In this document: in pieces, positions 9,186 to 19,332 of the stretch
Layout: each line of letters opens with the position of its first letter
How positions within the stretch are numbered: the stretch's first letter is position 1
Assembly: GCA_016191995.1 (NCBI GenBank)
Contig: JACPVA010000156.1
Location: 1-64,000 of the forward strand
Direction of reading: 5' to 3'
Length of the DNA: 64,000 bases
From: Burkholderiales bacterium
Lineage (GTDB): Bacteria > Pseudomonadota > Gammaproteobacteria > Burkholderiales > Burkholderiaceae_C
Program-made: the position numbers and the translations under genes
The notes under the pieces: model-generated
What the model was told of the DNA's origin: nothing
Databases searched by the model: none
Seen by the model: only the letters and a program-made list of their open reading frames with translations

Positions 9186-9317
9186 TGGGGGTACTTTCGG
9201 GCTGCGTCCAGCGGGTATCGCCCTGGCGGCGGCCCGGCGGGCTCATGCATGCATTGTGGCGCCGCGCGCCCGTCCGGGCCCGGCGGCGGCGCGGCGCGAG
9301 CGCGCCGGTCGGCTGGC

Positions 9318-9323
9318 TAGAAT
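9318..9323 (+). promoter_or_regulatory. -10-like TAGAAT, 7 nt before the DUF2782 gene start
   Basis: TAGAAT ends 7 nt before the ATG at 9331. An alternative in-frame ATG at 9322 overlaps this hexamer, so a leaderless transcript would select 9331. Confidence 0.5.
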
Positions 9324-9330
9324 GGACCGG

Positions 9331-9681
9331 ATGCGGCGCACCCTTCATGCAGGCCTGTTCGCGCTCGCGCTCGCGCTCGCCGGCGCGGCCGTGCAGGCGC
9401 AGCAGCCCCGGCCGGCAGACCCTGCGGCGCGGTCCGCGCAGTCCGCTGCGGCAGCGCCGCGCGAGCGCGCGCCCGAGCCCAGCGTGCAGCGCGCGGTGAT
9501 CGAGGACGACCGTGTCCGCATCGAGGAGCTTCGTGTGCGCGGGCAGGCGCGCCGCCTCGTCGTGCAGCCCAAGGTCGAGGGGGCCCGGGCCTACGAGATC
9601 GAGCCGCCCGACCCCGGCCGCGACACGACCGCCGCGCGCGGCGCGAGCGGCCAGCGCGTCTGGCGCGTGTTCGCCTTCTGA
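9331..9681 (+). CDS. DUF2782 family exported protein
   Basis: This 116-residue protein of unknown function has a clear signal peptide (RRTLHAGLFALALALAGAAVQAQ), an Ala/Pro-rich linker and a compact C-terminal domain (VRIEELRVRGQARRLVVQPK, ending GQRVWRVFAF). DUF2782 proteins sit between polA and thrB in many Pseudomonas and Burkholderiales genomes, and this placement supports the assignment. The product is expected to be periplasmic. The thrB start follows after 8 bp, so the two are probably cotranscribed. Confidence 0.8.
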   Translation: MRRTLHAGLFALALALAGAAVQAQQPRPADPAARSAQSAAAAPRERAPEPSVQRAVIEDDRVRIEELRVRGQARRLVVQPKVEGARAYEIEPPDPGRDTTAARGASGQRVWRVFAF

Positions 9682-9689
9682 GCCGCCGC

Positions 9690-10658
9690 ATGGCGGTCTA
9701 TACGGTCGTGTCCCCGGACGAGGCGCGCGCGCTGCTGGCGCGGCTCGGGCTGGGCGAGCTGCGCGCGCTGCAGGGGATCGCCGCCGGGATCGAGAATACC
9801 AACTACTTCGTCGACACCGACCGCGGCCGCTATGTGCTGACGATCTTCGAGCGCCTGGCCGGCGAGCCGCTGGCCTACGACCTGGCGCTGATGCGCCACC
9901 TCGCCGGGCGCGGGCTGCCGGTGCCGGACCCGCAGCCGCGCGCGCAGGGCGGCCTCGGCTTCGAGCTGCACGGCAAGCCGGCGGCGCTGCTGACGCGGCT
10001 GCCCGGCAGCCACCGCATGGCGCCCGACCTGCACCATGTCGAGCAGCTCGGCCAGGTGCTGGCACGCATGCATCGCGCCGGCGCCGACTTCGGGCGCACG
10101 CAGCCCAACCCGCGCGGGCTGGCCTGGTGCGAGGCCACCGCCGCGGAGCTGCGCGGCATCGTCGGCGACGACGCGTCGACGCTGATGGCGCAGGAGCTGG
10201 TCTTCCAACGCGCGGTGGCGGCCTCGGTCGACCACGCGCAGCTGGCGCGCGGCCCGGTGCACGCCGACCTGTTCCGCGACAACGTGCTGTTCGACGGCCT
10301 GCCCGGGCACGAGAAGCTCACCGGGCTGCTGGACTTCTTCTTCGCCGGCGAGGATGCGTTCGCATTCGATATCGCGGTCTGCCTGAACGACTGGTGCTGC
10401 GACCTGGACAGCGGCCGGCTCGACGAGATGCGCGCGGCGGCGCTGGTCGCCGCGTACGAGCGCGAGCGGCCGCTGGTGGCGGCCGAGCTGCGGCTGATGC
10501 CGGCGCTGCTGCGCGCGGCGGCGCTGCGCTTCTGGCTGTCGCGCCTGCACGACCTGCACCGGCCACGCGCGGCGGCGCTGCTGCAGCCGCACGACCCGGC
10601 GCCGTTCGAGCGCATGCTGCGCGAGCGCATCGCGCAGCCCTGGCATCCGCCGCGCTGA
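9690..10658 (+). CDS. thrB: Homoserine kinase, APH-fold type
   Basis: This enzyme phosphorylates L-homoserine in threonine biosynthesis. The 322-residue cytosolic protein belongs to the aminoglycoside-phosphotransferase-like ThrB family rather than the GHMP family. Visible motifs are GIENTNYFVDT (nucleotide loop), the catalytic loop GPVHADLFRDNVLF, and the metal-binding LLDFFFAGEDAFAFDIAV. It starts 8 bp after the DUF2782 gene and is followed 16 bp later by a membrane-protein gene. Confidence 0.95.
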   Translation: MAVYTVVSPDEARALLARLGLGELRALQGIAAGIENTNYFVDTDRGRYVLTIFERLAGEPLAYDLALMRHLAGRGLPVPDPQPRAQGGLGFELHGKPAALLTRLPGSHRMAPDLHHVEQLGQVLARMHRAGADFGRTQPNPRGLAWCEATAAELRGIVGDDASTLMAQELVFQRAVAASVDHAQLARGPVHADLFRDNVLFDGLPGHEKLTGLLDFFFAGEDAFAFDIAVCLNDWCCDLDSGRLDEMRAAALVAAYERERPLVAAELRLMPALLRAAALRFWLSRLHDLHRPRAAALLQPHDPAPFERMLRERIAQPWHPPR

Positions 10659-10674
10659 CGGCCGGCCCTTGCCC

Positions 10675-11508
10675 ATGGCGCTGTCGCTCAAGACCGTCCA
10701 CCCCTCGCGCGGCGCCGCCTGGGTGATCGGCGGCTTCACGCTGTTCGCGCGCCGGCCGCTCGGCTTCACCGGGCTGTTCGTCGTCTTCCTGTTCGCGGCG
10801 CTGATCGCGCTGTTCGTGCCGCTGGTCGGCGGCGTGCTGCAGATGGCGATGCTGCCGCTGCTGTCGCTGGGTTTCATGGTCGCGTCGCGCGCGGCGCAGC
10901 GCGGCGGGCCGGTGACGCCGGCGCACCTGGTCGAGCCGCTGGCGGGCGATGCAGCGCGCCGGCGCTCGCTGCTCGTGCTGTGCGCGCTGTACGCGGCCGG
11001 CGCGATCGGCGTGCTGCTGCTGGCCGACGCGGTCTCCGCCGGCAAGCTGGCCGAGCTGCAGACGCTGCTCGCCTCCGGCCGCGCCGAGCCGAAGGAGATC
11101 GACGCCATGGCCGCCGACCGCGGCGTCTTCCTCGGCACGATCGCGCTGCTGGCCGGTGGCGCGCTGCTGGCGGTGCCGTTCTGGCACGCGCCCGCGCTCG
11201 TGCACTGGGGCGGGCAGGGGGCCGGGCAGGCGCTGTTTTCCAGCACGCTGGCGGTGTGGCGCGCCAAGGGCGCCTTCCTCGCCTACGGGCTGGCCTGGCT
11301 CGCCGTCATCCTGACCTTCGGCCTGGGCAGCGCGATCGTGCTCGGGCTGATCGGCGCCGGGACGCTGGCGGCGATGCTGGCGCTGCCGGCCGGGCTGCTG
11401 TTCTCGACCGTGTTCTACGTGTCGCTGATCCACAGCTTCGACGACAGCTTCGGCGACGGCGACGGCTCCGGCGAGCCGCCGCCGTCGTCGTTGCCGGATG
11501 CGGGATGA
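10675..11508 (+). CDS. BPSS1780-type membrane protein
   Basis: This 277-residue polytopic inner-membrane protein begins LKTVHPSRGAAWVIGGFTLF, a signature of the BPSS1780 family found downstream of thrB in Burkholderiales. I count about five to six hydrophobic segments (roughly residues 30-65, 98-115, 155-175, 208-232 and 234-258) and an acidic, Pro/Ser-rich cytosolic tail. No enzymatic motif is visible and the function is unknown. The ATG at 10675 is chosen over the upstream TTG at 10669. Confidence 0.8.
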   Translation: MALSLKTVHPSRGAAWVIGGFTLFARRPLGFTGLFVVFLFAALIALFVPLVGGVLQMAMLPLLSLGFMVASRAAQRGGPVTPAHLVEPLAGDAARRRSLLVLCALYAAGAIGVLLLADAVSAGKLAELQTLLASGRAEPKEIDAMAADRGVFLGTIALLAGGALLAVPFWHAPALVHWGGQGAGQALFSSTLAVWRAKGAFLAYGLAWLAVILTFGLGSAIVLGLIGAGTLAAMLALPAGLLFSTVFYVSLIHSFDDSFGDGDGSGEPPPSSLPDAG

Positions 11509-11525
11509 GTCATGAGGAGTCGCCG

Positions 11526-11744
11526 ATGATCGGGTCGCTTCGATGCCGCGCGCTGGCGCTGGCCCTGGCGCTGGCCGGTGCGATTGCGCTTGCGGGCTGC
11601 GCCGTCGTCAGCGTCGCCGGGGCGGCGGTCGGGGCGGCGATCTCGGTCACCGGGGCGGTCGTCTCGACCGGCGTCGAGGTCGGTGGCAAGGTGGTCGGCG
11701 CGGCGGTCGATGCGGTCGCGGGCGAGAAGGACGCCGACGACTGA
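11526..11744 (+). CDS. Small lipoprotein, Gly/Val/Ala-rich
   Basis: The 72-residue product has a lipoprotein signal with lipobox LAGC at about residues 22-25. A short Gly/Ala/Val/Ser-rich segment follows (VVSVAGAAVGAAISV), with an acidic tail. Small lipoproteins with this composition are frequent in Burkholderiales and uncharacterised. A GAGGAG-type sequence just upstream supports the ATG at 11526. It follows the BPSS1780 gene by 17 bp. Confidence 0.7.
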   Translation: MIGSLRCRALALALALAGAIALAGCAVVSVAGAAVGAAISVTGAVVSTGVEVGGKVVGAAVDAVAGEKDADD

Positions 11745-11777
11745 TGCGGTACGGCGCCCGCGCCAGGCGCCGAAGGT

Positions 11778-12176
11778 TCAGCCGCCGGCGAGGTCGCGCG
11801 CGCGCCAGACGCCGACGGTGGCGATGCCCAGCAGCGTCATCGCGACGCTGCCCAGCAGGTGCGCGGCGGCGCCGGCCAGCGCCCAGCCGATCTGCCCTTC
11901 CTGCAGCCGGTGCACGATCTCGGCCGAGAAGGTCGAGAAGGTCGTCAGCGCGCCGAGGAAGCCGGTGACGACGAACAGCCGCCATGCCGGCGGGATCGAT
12001 GGGTGGCCGGCGAAGAAGGCCAGCGCGACGCCGATCAGGTAGCCGCCCAGCAGGTTGGCCAGCAGCGTGCCCGGCGGCAGCGCGGGCCACAGCGCATTGA
12101 GCTGCACCGCCAGCAGCCAGCGCAGCAGCGCGCCGAGCGCGGCACCGGCGGCGATCGCGAGAATCGAGGCGAGCAC
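11778..12176 (-). CDS. crcB: Fluoride ion channel FluC/CrcB
   Basis: CrcB/FluC is a dual-topology fluoride channel that protects the cell from fluoride. The 132-residue protein has four transmembrane helices and the family signatures [24 protein letters not shown] and [16 protein letters not shown]. The latter contains the conserved Asn and the TM3-break region with its Thr/Phe residues. It lies 46 bp downstream of uvrD on the same strand. I saw no fluoride riboswitch in the short gap. Confidence 0.93.
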   Translation of the reverse strand: MLASILAIAAGAALGALLRWLLAVQLNALWPALPPGTLLANLLGGYLIGVALAFFAGHPSIPPAWRLFVVTGFLGALTTFSTFSAEIVHRLQEGQIGWALAGAAAHLLGSVAMTLLGIATVGVWRARDLAGG

Positions 12177-12222
12177 GGGTCTTGGACCTCTTTCGCGTTC
12201 GAAGGCGGGTGCGCCGCCGCGG

Positions 12223-14550
12223 TCAGTCGATCGGCGTCAGCCTGGCGACCGCCAGCGCCAGCCACTTCAGGCCGTGGCGGCCGAAGTTGACCTGGGCCCG
12301 CGCCTCGGCGCCGCTGCCCTCGAGGGTGATCACTACGCCCTCGCCGAACTTGTTGTGGAAGACCGACTGCCCGCTGCGCAGCCCCGGCGCGTCGGCCACG
12401 CGGGCTGGCGGCACCGCGGGCTCGACGCGCCCGGCGCCGACGATCCCCGCCAGCCCGCTGCCGCGCGCCCAGGCCTCGCCGTAGGGCCGCGCATAACCGG
12501 ATCCGAAGGCGTCGCGCTGCGGCGTCAGCCACTTCAGCGCGTCCCCCGGCAGCTCGTCGACGAAGCGGCTGCGCAGGCCGTAGCGCGTCTGCCCGTGCAG
12601 CAGCCGGGTCTGGCTGAAGCTCAGGTACAGGCGCTGGCGCGCGCGCGTGATCGCGACGTACATCAGCCGGCGCTCCTCCTCCAGGCCGTCGGCATCCGAC
12701 GCCGACTGCTCGTGCGGGAACAGCCCCTCCTCGAGCCCGGTGATGAAGACGGCGTCGAACTCCAGCCCCTTGGCCGCGTGCACCGTCATCAGCTGCACCG
12801 CGTCGGCGCCCGCCTGCGCCTGGTTGTCACCCGCCTCCAGGCTGGCGTGGGTCAGGAAGGCGGCCAGCGGCGACATGATCTCGCCGGTCTCGGCGTTTGG
12901 AGCGGCCGCGCCGTCGGCGCCGCGCGGCGCCTGCTCGTCCAGCGGCAGCGCGACCGCATCCTTGCCGAATCCCTCCTGCGTCACGAACGCCTCGGCGGCG
13001 TTGACCAGCTCCTCGAGGTTCTCGACCCGGTCCTGCCCTTCCTTGTCGATGCGGTAATGCGCGAGCAGCCCGCTGGCTTCGAGCATGCGAACGATGATCT
13101 CGCGCAGCGTCATCCCGCGCGTGCCCTCGCGCAACTCGTCGACGAGCGCGACGAATCCGGCCAGCGCGCTGCCGCCGCGGCCGCCGACCGCGCCGATGTT
13201 GCGCGCCAGGCTCAGCCCGCCGGCGCGCGCGGCATCCTGGAGCTGCTCGAGGGTTCGCGCGCCGATGCCGCGCGGCGGGAAGTTGACGACGCGCAGGAAG
13301 CTGGTGTCGTCGTTCGGGTTCTCGATCAGCCGCAGGTAGGCCAGGGCGTGCTTGACCTCGGCGCGCTCGAAGAAGCGCAAGCCACCGTAGACGCGGTAGG
13401 GCACGCCGGCGTTGAACAGCGCGCTCTCCAGCACCCGGCTCTGCGCGTTGCTGCGGTACAGCAGCGCGATCTCGTGCAGCGGCATGCCGGCGCGGTGCAG
13501 CGCCAGCGCCTCCTCGAGCAGCCATTGCGCCTCGGCATAGTCGCTCGTCGCCTCGAAGACGCGCACCGGCTCGCCGGCACCGGCGTCGGTGCGCAGGTTC
13601 TTGCCCAGGCGGCGCTGGTTGTGCGCGATCAACGCGTTCGCGGCGTCCAGGATATGCGCGACCGAGCGGTAGTTCTGCTCCAGCCGGATCACGCGCTCGA
13701 CACCGTACTCGCGCTCGAAGTCGGCCATGTTGCCGACGCGCGCGCCGCGGAAGGCATAGATGCTCTGGTCGTCGTCGCCGACCGCGAACACGCCCTGCGG
13801 TGCCAGCCCCGAGGCAGCGCCCTCGGCCGGCGGCGGCGCGAACATCTTCAGCCACGCATACTGCAGCTTGTTCGTATCCTGGAACTCGTCGACCAGGACA
13901 TGGCGGAAGCGCCTCCGGTAGTGCGCGCGCAGCGGGTCGTCGTCGCGCAGCAGCTCGTAGCTGCGCAGCATCAGCTCGGCGAAGTCGACCACGCCTTCGC
14001 GCTCGCACTGCGCCTCGTAGGCCTCGTAGATCCGCTGCAGCGTGCGGCCATGCTCGTCGCGCGGCGCGACGTCGCGCGGGCGCAGCCCGTCCTCCTTGCT
14101 GCCGGCGATGAACCATGCGACCTGCTTGGGCACGTAGCGCTCGTCGTCCAGGTCGAGCGCCTTGACGACGCGCTTGACGGCGGCGACCTGGTCGGCGGCG
14201 TCGAGGATCTGGAAGCCCTGCGGCAGCCCGGCGAGCTTCCAGTGCGCGCGCAGGAAGCGGTTGCACAGACCGTGGAAGGTGCCGATCCACATCCCGCGCA
14301 CCGGCACCGGCAGCATCGCCGCCAGGCGCGCGAGCATCTCCTTGGCCGCCTTGTTGGTGAAAGTCACCGCGAGCACGCCGCCGGGCGAGACCTGCCCGGT
14401 GGCGAGCAGCCAGGCGATGCGCGTCGTCAGCACGCGCGTCTTGCCCGAGCCCGCGCCGGCCAGGATCAGCGCCGGTTGCGCGGGCAGCGTCACCGCCGCC
14501 AGTTGCTCGGGGTTCAGACCTTGCAACAGACGGTCGGGCGCGAGGCTCAT
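12223..14550 (-). CDS. uvrD: DNA helicase II UvrD
   Basis: UvrD is the 3'-5' SF1 helicase of nucleotide excision and mismatch repair. The 775-residue protein contains Walker [12 protein letters not shown] (about residue 31), motif Ia [11 protein letters not shown], Walker B VDEFQDTN, motif [17 protein letters not shown], motif IV LEQNYRS, motif [16 protein letters not shown] and motif [14 protein letters not shown]. The C-terminal tail [14 protein letters not shown] matches the UvrD RNA-polymerase-interacting Tudor-like region. The ATG at 14550 follows a TAGAAT hexamer. Confidence 0.96.
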   Translation of the reverse strand: MSLAPDRLLQGLNPEQLAAVTLPAQPALILAGAGSGKTRVLTTRIAWLLATGQVSPGGVLAVTFTNKAAKEMLARLAAMLPVPVRGMWIGTFHGLCNRFLRAHWKLAGLPQGFQILDAADQVAAVKRVVKALDLDDERYVPKQVAWFIAGSKEDGLRPRDVAPRDEHGRTLQRIYEAYEAQCEREGVVDFAELMLRSYELLRDDDPLRAHYRRRFRHVLVDEFQDTNKLQYAWLKMFAPPPAEGAASGLAPQGVFAVGDDDQSIYAFRGARVGNMADFEREYGVERVIRLEQNYRSVAHILDAANALIAHNQRRLGKNLRTDAGAGEPVRVFEATSDYAEAQWLLEEALALHRAGMPLHEIALLYRSNAQSRVLESALFNAGVPYRVYGGLRFFERAEVKHALAYLRLIENPNDDTSFLRVVNFPPRGIGARTLEQLQDAARAGGLSLARNIGAVGGRGGSALAGFVALVDELREGTRGMTLREIIVRMLEASGLLAHYRIDKEGQDRVENLEELVNAAEAFVTQEGFGKDAVALPLDEQAPRGADGAAAPNAETGEIMSPLAAFLTHASLEAGDNQAQAGADAVQLMTVHAAKGLEFDAVFITGLEEGLFPHEQSASDADGLEEERRLMYVAITRARQRLYLSFSQTRLLHGQTRYGLRSRFVDELPGDALKWLTPQRDAFGSGYARPYGEAWARGSGLAGIVGAGRVEPAVPPARVADAPGLRSGQSVFHNKFGEGVVITLEGSGAEARAQVNFGRHGLKWLALAVARLTPID

Positions 14551-14557
14551 GGCCCGG

Positions 14558-14563
14558 ATTCTA
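14558..14563 (-). promoter_or_regulatory. -10-like TAGAAT, 7 nt before the uvrD ATG
   Basis: On the minus strand TAGAAT ends 7 nt before the uvrD start, the same geometry as at mutL and queG. A leaderless uvrD transcript is predicted. Confidence 0.5.
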
Positions 14564-14667
14564 GGAGGCTGTCGGACGCCGGGCGGACCGCCTCTCGGCG
14601 CGTGAGCCCGGCGCGGAATCCGGCCCCCGGCGCGGCGGCTGGCCCGCGCGCGGCCCGCCAGCCTCGC

Positions 14668-16593
14668 CTACGCCGCGTCGTCCAGCGTCTCGATCGAGAT
14701 CAGCGTGATCGGGCTGGTGTCGCTGTAATGGCGCGGCCGATGGCGCGCGGCGCGCTCGTCCTCGCGCTCCTGCATCCAGGCGAGCAGCTGCGGGCCGGCC
14801 AGCGGCCGGCTCAGCAGGTAGCCCTGCATCTCGTCGCAGCCCATCTTGTGCAGGCAGCGCGCCTGCTCGGTGGTCTCGACGCCCTCGGCGACGACCTTCA
14901 TCTTCAGCGTGTGCCCCATCGCGACGATGGCCGCCGAGATCGCGACGTCCTCGGGGTCGTGCGGCAGCTCGCTGACGAAGGAGCGGTCGATCTTGAGCGT
15001 GTCGATGTCGAAGCGCTTGAGGTAGCTCAGCGACGAATGCCCGGTGCCGAAGTCGTCCATCGCGACGCGCACCCCCAGCCCGGCCAGCGTGCCCAGCACC
15101 TGGCGCGTGCCCGGGCTGTCCTCCAGCAGCAGGCTCTCGGTGAGCTCGATCTCGAGCCGCTCCGGCGCCAGCCCCTGGTCCTGCAGCGAGTCGAGGATCA
15201 GCCGCGCCAGCTGCGGCTGGCGGAACTGGCGCGCCGACAGGTTGACCGCCATGCTCAGCCTGGGCAGCCGCGCGCGGTCCCAGGAGGCGAGGTCGGCGCA
15301 GGCCTGGCGGATCACCCAGGCGCCGACCGGCAGGATCAGCCCGGTCTCCTCGAGCACCGGGATGAAGCGGTCCGGCGGCACCAGGCCGCGGCCCGGGCAG
15401 TGCCAGCGGATCAGCGCCTCGACCCCGGTCACGTCGCCGCTGGCCAGGCTGGCCTTGGGCTGGTAGTGCAGCACGAACTCGCCGCGCTCCAGCGCGCGCC
15501 GCAGGTCGTTCTCCAGCGACAGCCGGTGCGCGACCTCGGCGCTCATCTCGGCGCTGTAGAAGCTGTAGGTGCTGCGCCCTCGCAGCTTGGAGCGGTACAT
15601 CGCCATGTCGGTGTGGCGGATGAGCCCGTCCAGGTCGGCGTCGTCGTCCGGGTACATCGAGATGCCGAGGCTGGCCGAGACATGCAGCTCCTGCTCGCCG
15701 ATCCGGAACGGCACCTCCAGCGCTTCCAGGAGGCGGCGCGCCATCGCCGCCACGTCCTCGACGCTGCCGACATCGTCGGCGATGACGGTGAACTCGTCGC
15801 CGCCCAGGCGCGAGACGGTGAAGGCCTCGTCGGCGCCGCCGCGGCCGACGATGTCGGTGCCGCGCAGGCAGCCGCGCAGCGTCGCCGCGACATGCCGCAG
15901 CAGCTGGTCGCCGGCCTCGTGGCCGAGGCTGTCGTTGACGAGCTTGAAGTTGTCCAGGTCCAGGAACATCAGCGCCATCGAGCGACCGTTGCGCTGCGCG
16001 CGCGCCATCGATCGCGCCAGCCGCTCGCGGAACAGCGTGCGGTTCGGCAACCCGGTCAGGCTGTCGTACTTGGCGAGTTCGGCCAGCCGCTGCTCGGTCA
16101 GGCGGCGCTCGGTCGTATCGCGCAGCATCACGAGCCGGCTGCGCTCGCGCCCGGTCGCCTCGCCGACGGTCCATTCGGCGGTGAAGACCTCGCCATCGGG
16201 GCGCCTGAGCGTCAGCTCGCGCCGACCTGTGGCGAGCAGCTCGGCCAGGCCGCCAGCGCCGGTCGCGCCGATGCATTCGGCCAGCCCGCGGCCCTTCAGC
16301 GCCGACGGGTCGGCACCGAGCAGCCGCCCGGCCATCGGGCTGCACATCGTGATGCGGCCATCGGCGTCGCAGGCCAGCAGCCCGCCCTCGGCCTGCTCGA
16401 TCAGCTGGACCAGCGCGGCGTTGCCGCCGCGGCCGGCAACGCCGGCCGGCTGCGGCCAGCCGCTGTTCGGCGCCGACGGCCGCGCGGTGGCGCCCGCCGT
16501 CGCCTTCGCCGGCCCGGGCTCGGTGCGCGGCGCCAATCGCGTCCAGGCCCGGGCGAGGGCCGAGCGGATCGGGCGGCTGGCGGTGTCGGACAT
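14668..16593 (-). CDS. PAS-GGDEF-EAL bifunctional cyclic-di-GMP protein
   Basis: The 641-residue protein contains a PAS sensor domain (about residues 60-190), a GGDEF diguanylate cyclase domain with intact RLGGDEFTV, and an EAL phosphodiesterase domain. The EAL domain has VEALIRW, NLSARQF, ELTES, DDFGTGHSS and KIDRSFV. Both catalytic signatures look intact, so it could make or degrade c-di-GMP. No transmembrane segment is seen, so the PAS domain probably senses a cytosolic ligand or redox cue. The ATG at 16593 is preferred over a longer in-frame start because the upstream residues are compositionally non-protein-like. It is divergent from guaC. Confidence 0.9.
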   Translation of the reverse strand: MSDTASRPIRSALARAWTRLAPRTEPGPAKATAGATARPSAPNSGWPQPAGVAGRGGNAALVQLIEQAEGGLLACDADGRITMCSPMAGRLLGADPSALKGRGLAECIGATGAGGLAELLATGRRELTLRRPDGEVFTAEWTVGEATGRERSRLVMLRDTTERRLTEQRLAELAKYDSLTGLPNRTLFRERLARSMARAQRNGRSMALMFLDLDNFKLVNDSLGHEAGDQLLRHVAATLRGCLRGTDIVGRGGADEAFTVSRLGGDEFTVIADDVGSVEDVAAMARRLLEALEVPFRIGEQELHVSASLGISMYPDDDADLDGLIRHTDMAMYRSKLRGRSTYSFYSAEMSAEVAHRLSLENDLRRALERGEFVLHYQPKASLASGDVTGVEALIRWHCPGRGLVPPDRFIPVLEETGLILPVGAWVIRQACADLASWDRARLPRLSMAVNLSARQFRQPQLARLILDSLQDQGLAPERLEIELTESLLLEDSPGTRQVLGTLAGLGVRVAMDDFGTGHSSLSYLKRFDIDTLKIDRSFVSELPHDPEDVAISAAIVAMGHTLKMKVVAEGVETTEQARCLHKMGCDEMQGYLLSRPLAGPQLLAWMQEREDERAARHRPRHYSDTSPITLISIETLDDAA

Positions 16594-16801
16594 GCGTAGG
16601 CTCGGGCGGCTGGGCTCGTCCGTGGGCTTTCGGACCGGGGCGCAGCGACTTGAGGCGAGTCTGGGCCCGGCGGTGCCGCACCGGGCGCCGCGCCGGAGCC
16701 GGGCCGGGCCGAGCGTGCATTCGTGCACACCCGCGGGGCCGCCGGCCGCGCGTGCGGCCGGCGCATAGAATTTTCCGCCCCCCCCGAGCCGGACCGTGCG
16801 C

Positions 16802-17779
16802 ATGGAAATCTTCGACTACGACAACATCCTGCTGCTGCCGCGCAAGTGCCGCGTCGACAGCCGCGGCGAGTGCGATCCGTCGGTCGAGTTCGGCCCGCGG
16901 CGCTTCGCGCTGCCGGTCGTGCCGAGCAACATGAAGACGGTGGTCGACGAGCCGATCGCCGAGTTCCTCGCGCGCAGCGGGCATTTCTACGTCATGCACC
17001 GCTTCGACCTCGACGCGGTCGCGTTCGCGCGCCGCATGCGCGACCAGGGGCTGTTCGTCTCGATCAGCGCGGGCGTGAAGGCGCACGACTTCGCGCTCGT
17101 CGACCGGCTCGCCGCCGAGGGACTGGGCGCCGACTACGTCACGATCGACATCGCGCACGGCCACGCCGACAGCGTCAGGCGCGCGATCGAGCACATCAAG
17201 TCGCGCCTGCCGGGGGCCTTCGTGATCGCCGGCAACGTCGCCACGCCGGAGGCGGTGATCGACCTGGAGAACTGGGGCGCGGACGCGACCAAGGTCGGCG
17301 TCGGCCCGGGCAAGGTCTGCATCACCAAGCTCAAGACCGGATTCGGCACCGGCGGCTGGCAGCTCAGCGCGCTGAAGTGGTGCGCGCGCGTGGCGACCAA
17401 GCCGATCGTCGCCGACGGCGGCATCCGGCATCACGGCGATATCGCCAAGAGCGTCCGCTTCGGCGCCGCGATGGTGATGATCGGGTCGCTGTTCGCCGGC
17501 CACGAGGAGTCGCCCGGGCAGACGGTCGAGGTCGACGGCCGGCTGTACAAGGAGTACTACGGCAGCGCGTCGGACTTCAACAAGGGCGAGTACAAGCATG
17601 TCGAGGGCAAGCGCATCCTCGAGCCGATCAAGGGCCGGCTCGCCGAGACGCTGCGCGAGATGCGCGAGGACCTGCAGAGCTCGATCAGCTATGCCGGCGG
17701 GCGGGTGCTCGCGGACCTGAAGCGGGTCAACTACGTGATCCTCGGCGGCGAGAACGCGGGCGAGCACCTGTTCATGTAG
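16802..17779 (+). CDS. guaC: GMP reductase
   Basis: GuaC converts GMP to IMP with NADPH, linking guanine and adenine nucleotide pools. The 325-residue TIM-barrel protein has the IMPDH/GMPR motifs [19 protein letters not shown], the catalytic-Cys loop [18 protein letters not shown] and [12 protein letters not shown]. There are no CBS domains. The length matches the short GuaC2 type known from Bacillus. A TAGAAT hexamer lies about 30 nt upstream of the ATG. An extra in-frame GTG at 16796 is disfavoured. Confidence 0.95.
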   Translation: MEIFDYDNILLLPRKCRVDSRGECDPSVEFGPRRFALPVVPSNMKTVVDEPIAEFLARSGHFYVMHRFDLDAVAFARRMRDQGLFVSISAGVKAHDFALVDRLAAEGLGADYVTIDIAHGHADSVRRAIEHIKSRLPGAFVIAGNVATPEAVIDLENWGADATKVGVGPGKVCITKLKTGFGTGGWQLSALKWCARVATKPIVADGGIRHHGDIAKSVRFGAAMVMIGSLFAGHEESPGQTVEVDGRLYKEYYGSASDFNKGEYKHVEGKRILEPIKGRLAETLREMREDLQSSISYAGGRVLADLKRVNYVILGGENAGEHLFM

Positions 17780-17820
17780 CGCCGGCGCGCCGCGCGCTGG
17801 CCGGCCGCGTGCCGGCGGTT

Positions 17821-19170
17821 TCAGTCGGCGACCATCCCGCGCGCCGGCATCGGCTCGCCGGCGCCGCGCCGGATCGCCGCGCGCGCCGAGGCCGCCAGCG
17901 GTCGCACGCGCGACGCCGCGGCCTGCGGCGGGCAATCGCCGCCGTCGGCCAGCGTCAGCGCGGTCGCGAGCAGCCCCTCGGCCGGGTCGCCGAGCGCGTG
18001 GTCGAGGTCGTCGGCGGCGGCGCAATGCGGCGCGAAGCCGTCGTAGTAGCCGCCCTCGTCGCGCGAATTGACCGAATCGAAGTTGACCGCGCTGACGGTC
18101 GTGCCGCAGCCGTCGTCCCGCGGCAGGAAACCGACCGGCTTGCCGCAGGTGGTGTCGCCGACGAGAACGACCTCGACGAAGGGTGCGAGACCGTGGATCA
18201 GCTGCTCGCTGGCCGAGCAGGTGCGCGCCCCGGCGAGCACGAAGACGCGCTTCAGGCCCGGCCCCGGCAGTTCCTCGAAGCGATAGCTCTGGTCGTAGTC
18301 GCCCGCGCGCTCGGCGTTGTAGCGCAGCCGTGCGTAGACCTCGCCCGCGGTGCGCGCCGGGTCGACATGGGACGCCAGCGTGCGCCCGACCGCGACCCGG
18401 CCGCCGCCGTTGTAGCGCAGGTCGAGCACCAGCTCGTCGACCCCCGCAGCGGCGAAGCGCTCGAAGGCGGCGGCGGCTGGCGACGTCGCGGCGTCGATCA
18501 TGTCCTTGACCATCAGGTAACCGACGCGGCGCCCGCCGGGGCTCGCCAGCAGCGCCTCGGCCGGCGCCGGCGCGAGCGCGTGGACGGTGGCGGTGACGGT
18601 GAGCGCGCGTTCGCCCGCGGCGTCGCGCACGACCAGCGCGAGCTGCTCGCCTTCGGAATCCGGCACCAGCAGCGCGTAATCGTTGTCGGCGATCAGCGCC
18701 GAGGCGGGACGGCCGGCCAGCGAGACGATCTGCTGCCCGCGCCGCAGGCCATGCGTCCAGGCGTCGGACTCCGGCTCGACGTGGCGGATGCGCAGCGGCA
18801 GATCGGGGCGGCCTTCGACCTCGAGCCCGGCGACGGACAGGCCGTAGCCGAGCGTGCGACCCTCGTCGTAGAAGCGCCGGTAGCTCTCGGTGCTTTCCAG
18901 CCGGCTGAAGCGGTCGGCCGGGACCGCGCCGCCGCCGCCGTACAGCAGGGCCGGGAAGTAGTCGTCGATCGATCCGAACGGTGCCGGGTCGGGCGACGGG
19001 CTGAGCCCGGCCCACAGATACCACGCGCGCATGTAGTCGCGCAGCCAGACCTTGCGGTCGGCGGCGTCGCAGCTCAGCGGCGGCGCGACCGGGTCGCTGC
19101 TGCTGCCGCCGCCGCAGCCGGCGACGAGCAGCGCCGCGATGAAGAGGGTCAAACCGGTCCGGGCTCGCAT
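17821..19170 (-). CDS. S41-family peptidase, lipoprotein
   Basis: This 449-residue envelope protein has a lipobox (LLVAGCGG, Cys about residue 19). An N-terminal helical region and a PDZ-like domain ([21 protein letters not shown]) follow. The C-terminal tail-specific protease domain has LDLRYNGGG and an [14 protein letters not shown] segment carrying the likely catalytic Ser, with Lys expected nearby. These proteases degrade periplasmic proteins from their C-termini; the substrate is unknown. AGGAGGCACG before the ATG at 19170 fixes the start. It is convergent with guaC. Confidence 0.88.
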   Translation of the reverse strand: MRARTGLTLFIAALLVAGCGGGSSSDPVAPPLSCDAADRKVWLRDYMRAWYLWAGLSPSPDPAPFGSIDDYFPALLYGGGGAVPADRFSRLESTESYRRFYDEGRTLGYGLSVAGLEVEGRPDLPLRIRHVEPESDAWTHGLRRGQQIVSLAGRPASALIADNDYALLVPDSEGEQLALVVRDAAGERALTVTATVHALAPAPAEALLASPGGRRVGYLMVKDMIDAATSPAAAAFERFAAAGVDELVLDLRYNGGGRVAVGRTLASHVDPARTAGEVYARLRYNAERAGDYDQSYRFEELPGPGLKRVFVLAGARTCSASEQLIHGLAPFVEVVLVGDTTCGKPVGFLPRDDGCGTTVSAVNFDSVNSRDEGGYYDGFAPHCAAADDLDHALGDPAEGLLATALTLADGGDCPPQAAASRVRPLAASARAAIRRGAGEPMPARGMVAD

Positions 19171-19332
19171 CGTGCCTCCTTGGCCGCGGTGTCGTGCGCG
19201 CGGCGCGGCCCGCCGCCCGGCATGCCGCGCCGGGGGGTGCCTCCTACAATCGCGCCTCCCGCCCGACCCGACCGCCCGCGGCCGCCGGCGCGCCCCCGGC
19301 GCGCGCGCCATGCCGCTCGCGCGGCCCGCATC

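Noticed and set aside
12177-12222. Fluoride riboswitch upstream of crcB
   Set aside because: The 46-bp gap shows no fluoride aptamer core and crcB is probably read through from uvrD.
15780-15870. Apparent duplication of the GGDEF motif (GGADEAFTV next to GGDEFTV)
   Set aside because: A short insertion before the motif is common in PAS-GGDEF-EAL proteins of this group; the true GGDEF is intact and single.
12055-16599. A 1514-codon open frame opposite uvrD and the PAS-GGDEF-EAL gene, and similar giant frames at 17821-22149 and 5581-10065
   Set aside because: They mirror genuine genes in the opposite strand or another frame; high GC keeps the shadow frames open. Their translations are Arg/Ala/Gln-rich without any domain.
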